DNA of 64,000 nt. Source: Metellina segmentata. Lineage: Eukaryota > Arthropoda > Arachnida > Araneae > Tetragnathidae. Location: assembly GCA_947359465.1 (NCBI GenBank), contig OX375878.1, positions 75,374,416 through 75,438,415 on the forward strand. Direction: 5' to 3'. The first letter of the stretch is position 1, and each line of letters starts with the position of its first letter. Positions 63,379 through 64,000 of this stretch are shown here, in pieces. Made by a program: the position numbers and the translations under genes. Under the pieces are notes generated by a model that searched no databases, was not told the DNA's origin, and was given only the letters and a program-made list of their open reading frames with translations.

Positions 63379-64000
63379 CACTACATGGACAAAAGTATTT
63401 GGATACTGCATGTTTTTCAGAAAATGTGCTTTATTATTCTATTTAGTAACGGGTATGCCCTCGTTTTGCTTCTATTATAGCTGCAACACGTCGAGGCATA
63501 CTTTCCACCAGTTGTCTGTAAGTCTGGGCAAGAATAGCTCGCCATGCCTCTTGCAAGGCTGTGAGAAGAGATTGCTGTGAAGAGGGGCGTGCGTGGTGGT
63601 GTCGTACTCATCGCTCCAGTATGACCCACAATTGCTCGATCGGATTGAGATCGGGGCTCTAAACAGGCCAGTCAAGCAAAATCGTTTCATTTTCTAGAAA
63701 CCAGTCCAGCACACGTTTTGTAGTATATGGAGCTTGATCCCGTTGGATGAAACAAATATCATCGCCGTAGTATTACCATAATGTAGACAATGCCTAATTA
63801 TCTATAACGTCGAGGTGTACGTGAGCGTTTATGTTACTAGGCACATAAAGCAATAGGCTTAGTCCTAACCGGTAAACTAGAAACTAACTAGAAACCAGTC
63901 CAACACACGTTTTGCAGTATGACATGGAGCTCGAATCTGTTGGAAGAAACAATCATCATCGCCGTAGTATTGCCATAGTGTAGGCAAGGCCTAATTATCT
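63379..64000 (-). mobile_element. Tc1-like transposon, left part, runs off the window
   Basis: TA (63377-63378) then terminus CACTACATGGACAAAAGTAT, the same family as 61056-61588. Read on the minus strand, the interior gives [38 protein letters not shown] and an arginine-rich end, with a stop before SPDL. The third catalytic Glu in PIEQLW is kept. Sequence 63692-63803 is repeated at 63887-64000 (CTAGAAACCAGTCCA...GCCTAATTATCT), an internal direct duplication. Confidence 0.9.

Larger units (their letters stand above)
43545..64000 (-). other. Irx: Probable upstream Iroquois intron (open to the right)
   Basis: No exon encoding the conserved Irx N-terminus was found on the minus strand, so the 5' part most likely lies beyond the window. 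Unlisted stretches (43960-44440, 47770-48980, 49360-50530, 52206-53090, 53266-54050, 55376-56220, 62481-63130) are AT-rich with nothing I can support. Confidence 0.55.

Overview
The window is AT-rich, repeat-dense animal nuclear DNA. The only securely identified gene is a TALE-class homeobox gene of the Iroquois (Irx; ara/caup/mirr) family. It lies on the minus strand as three canonical GT-AG exons: 43429-43544, 30443-30807 and 17814-18646. Together they encode 437 residues and the stop. The homeodomain (with the P-Y-P loop and [11 protein letters not shown] helix 3) and the IRO box ([13 protein letters not shown]) are both intact. The conserved N-terminal part is not visible, so the 5' exons probably lie beyond position 64000 and everything from 43545 to the right edge is probably intron. 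The sequence family, the long introns and the repertoire of Tc1, pogo-like, TTAA-type and SINE elements fit an arthropod. A chelicerate such as a spider is my guess, but the sequence alone does not prove it.

Layout. Positions 1-14.3 kb are intergenic, or intron of an unseen plus-strand gene. They hold a palindrome-rich MITE, a SINE interrupted by a PIF/Harbinger-like MITE, a non-LTR retrotransposon 3' remnant, a MITE with 6-bp flanking repeats, and a 1.6-kb pogo-like element with intact TA flanks. At 14325-14389 there is a possible terminal exon of a plus-strand gene (20 codons, product unknown), followed by a 2.3-kb candidate 3' UTR ending at an AATAAA at 16708. That gene would converge on the Iroquois 3' end (stop at 17814, candidate minus-strand poly(A) signals at 17280 and 17210).

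The 11.8-kb intron 18647-30442 carries three tandem arrays (141-bp, 51-bp and about 285-bp units), a 45-bp-arm hairpin, a Tc1 pseudogene and several SINEs. The 12.6-kb intron 30808-43428 carries a 1.6-kb TTAA-flanked Kolobok-like element, a 165-bp-unit array and a 2.8-kb satellite in which a 175-bp sub-unit has been re-amplified. The upstream region 43545-64000 carries SINEs, an 85-bp-unit array, a tandem array interrupted by a Tc1-like element, and another Tc1-like copy running off the right edge.

Between the repeats lie islands of 0.3-1.3 kb that are less AT-rich, complex, non-repetitive and without a recognisable protein. Iroquois loci are known for dense long-range cis-regulation, so these islands are candidate enhancers or conserved non-coding elements. 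That is inference and needs a cross-species alignment. I found no operon, CRISPR array, true tRNA or rRNA gene, and no convincing new molecular system. The most unusual material is the nested transposon record and the higher-order structure of the tandem arrays.
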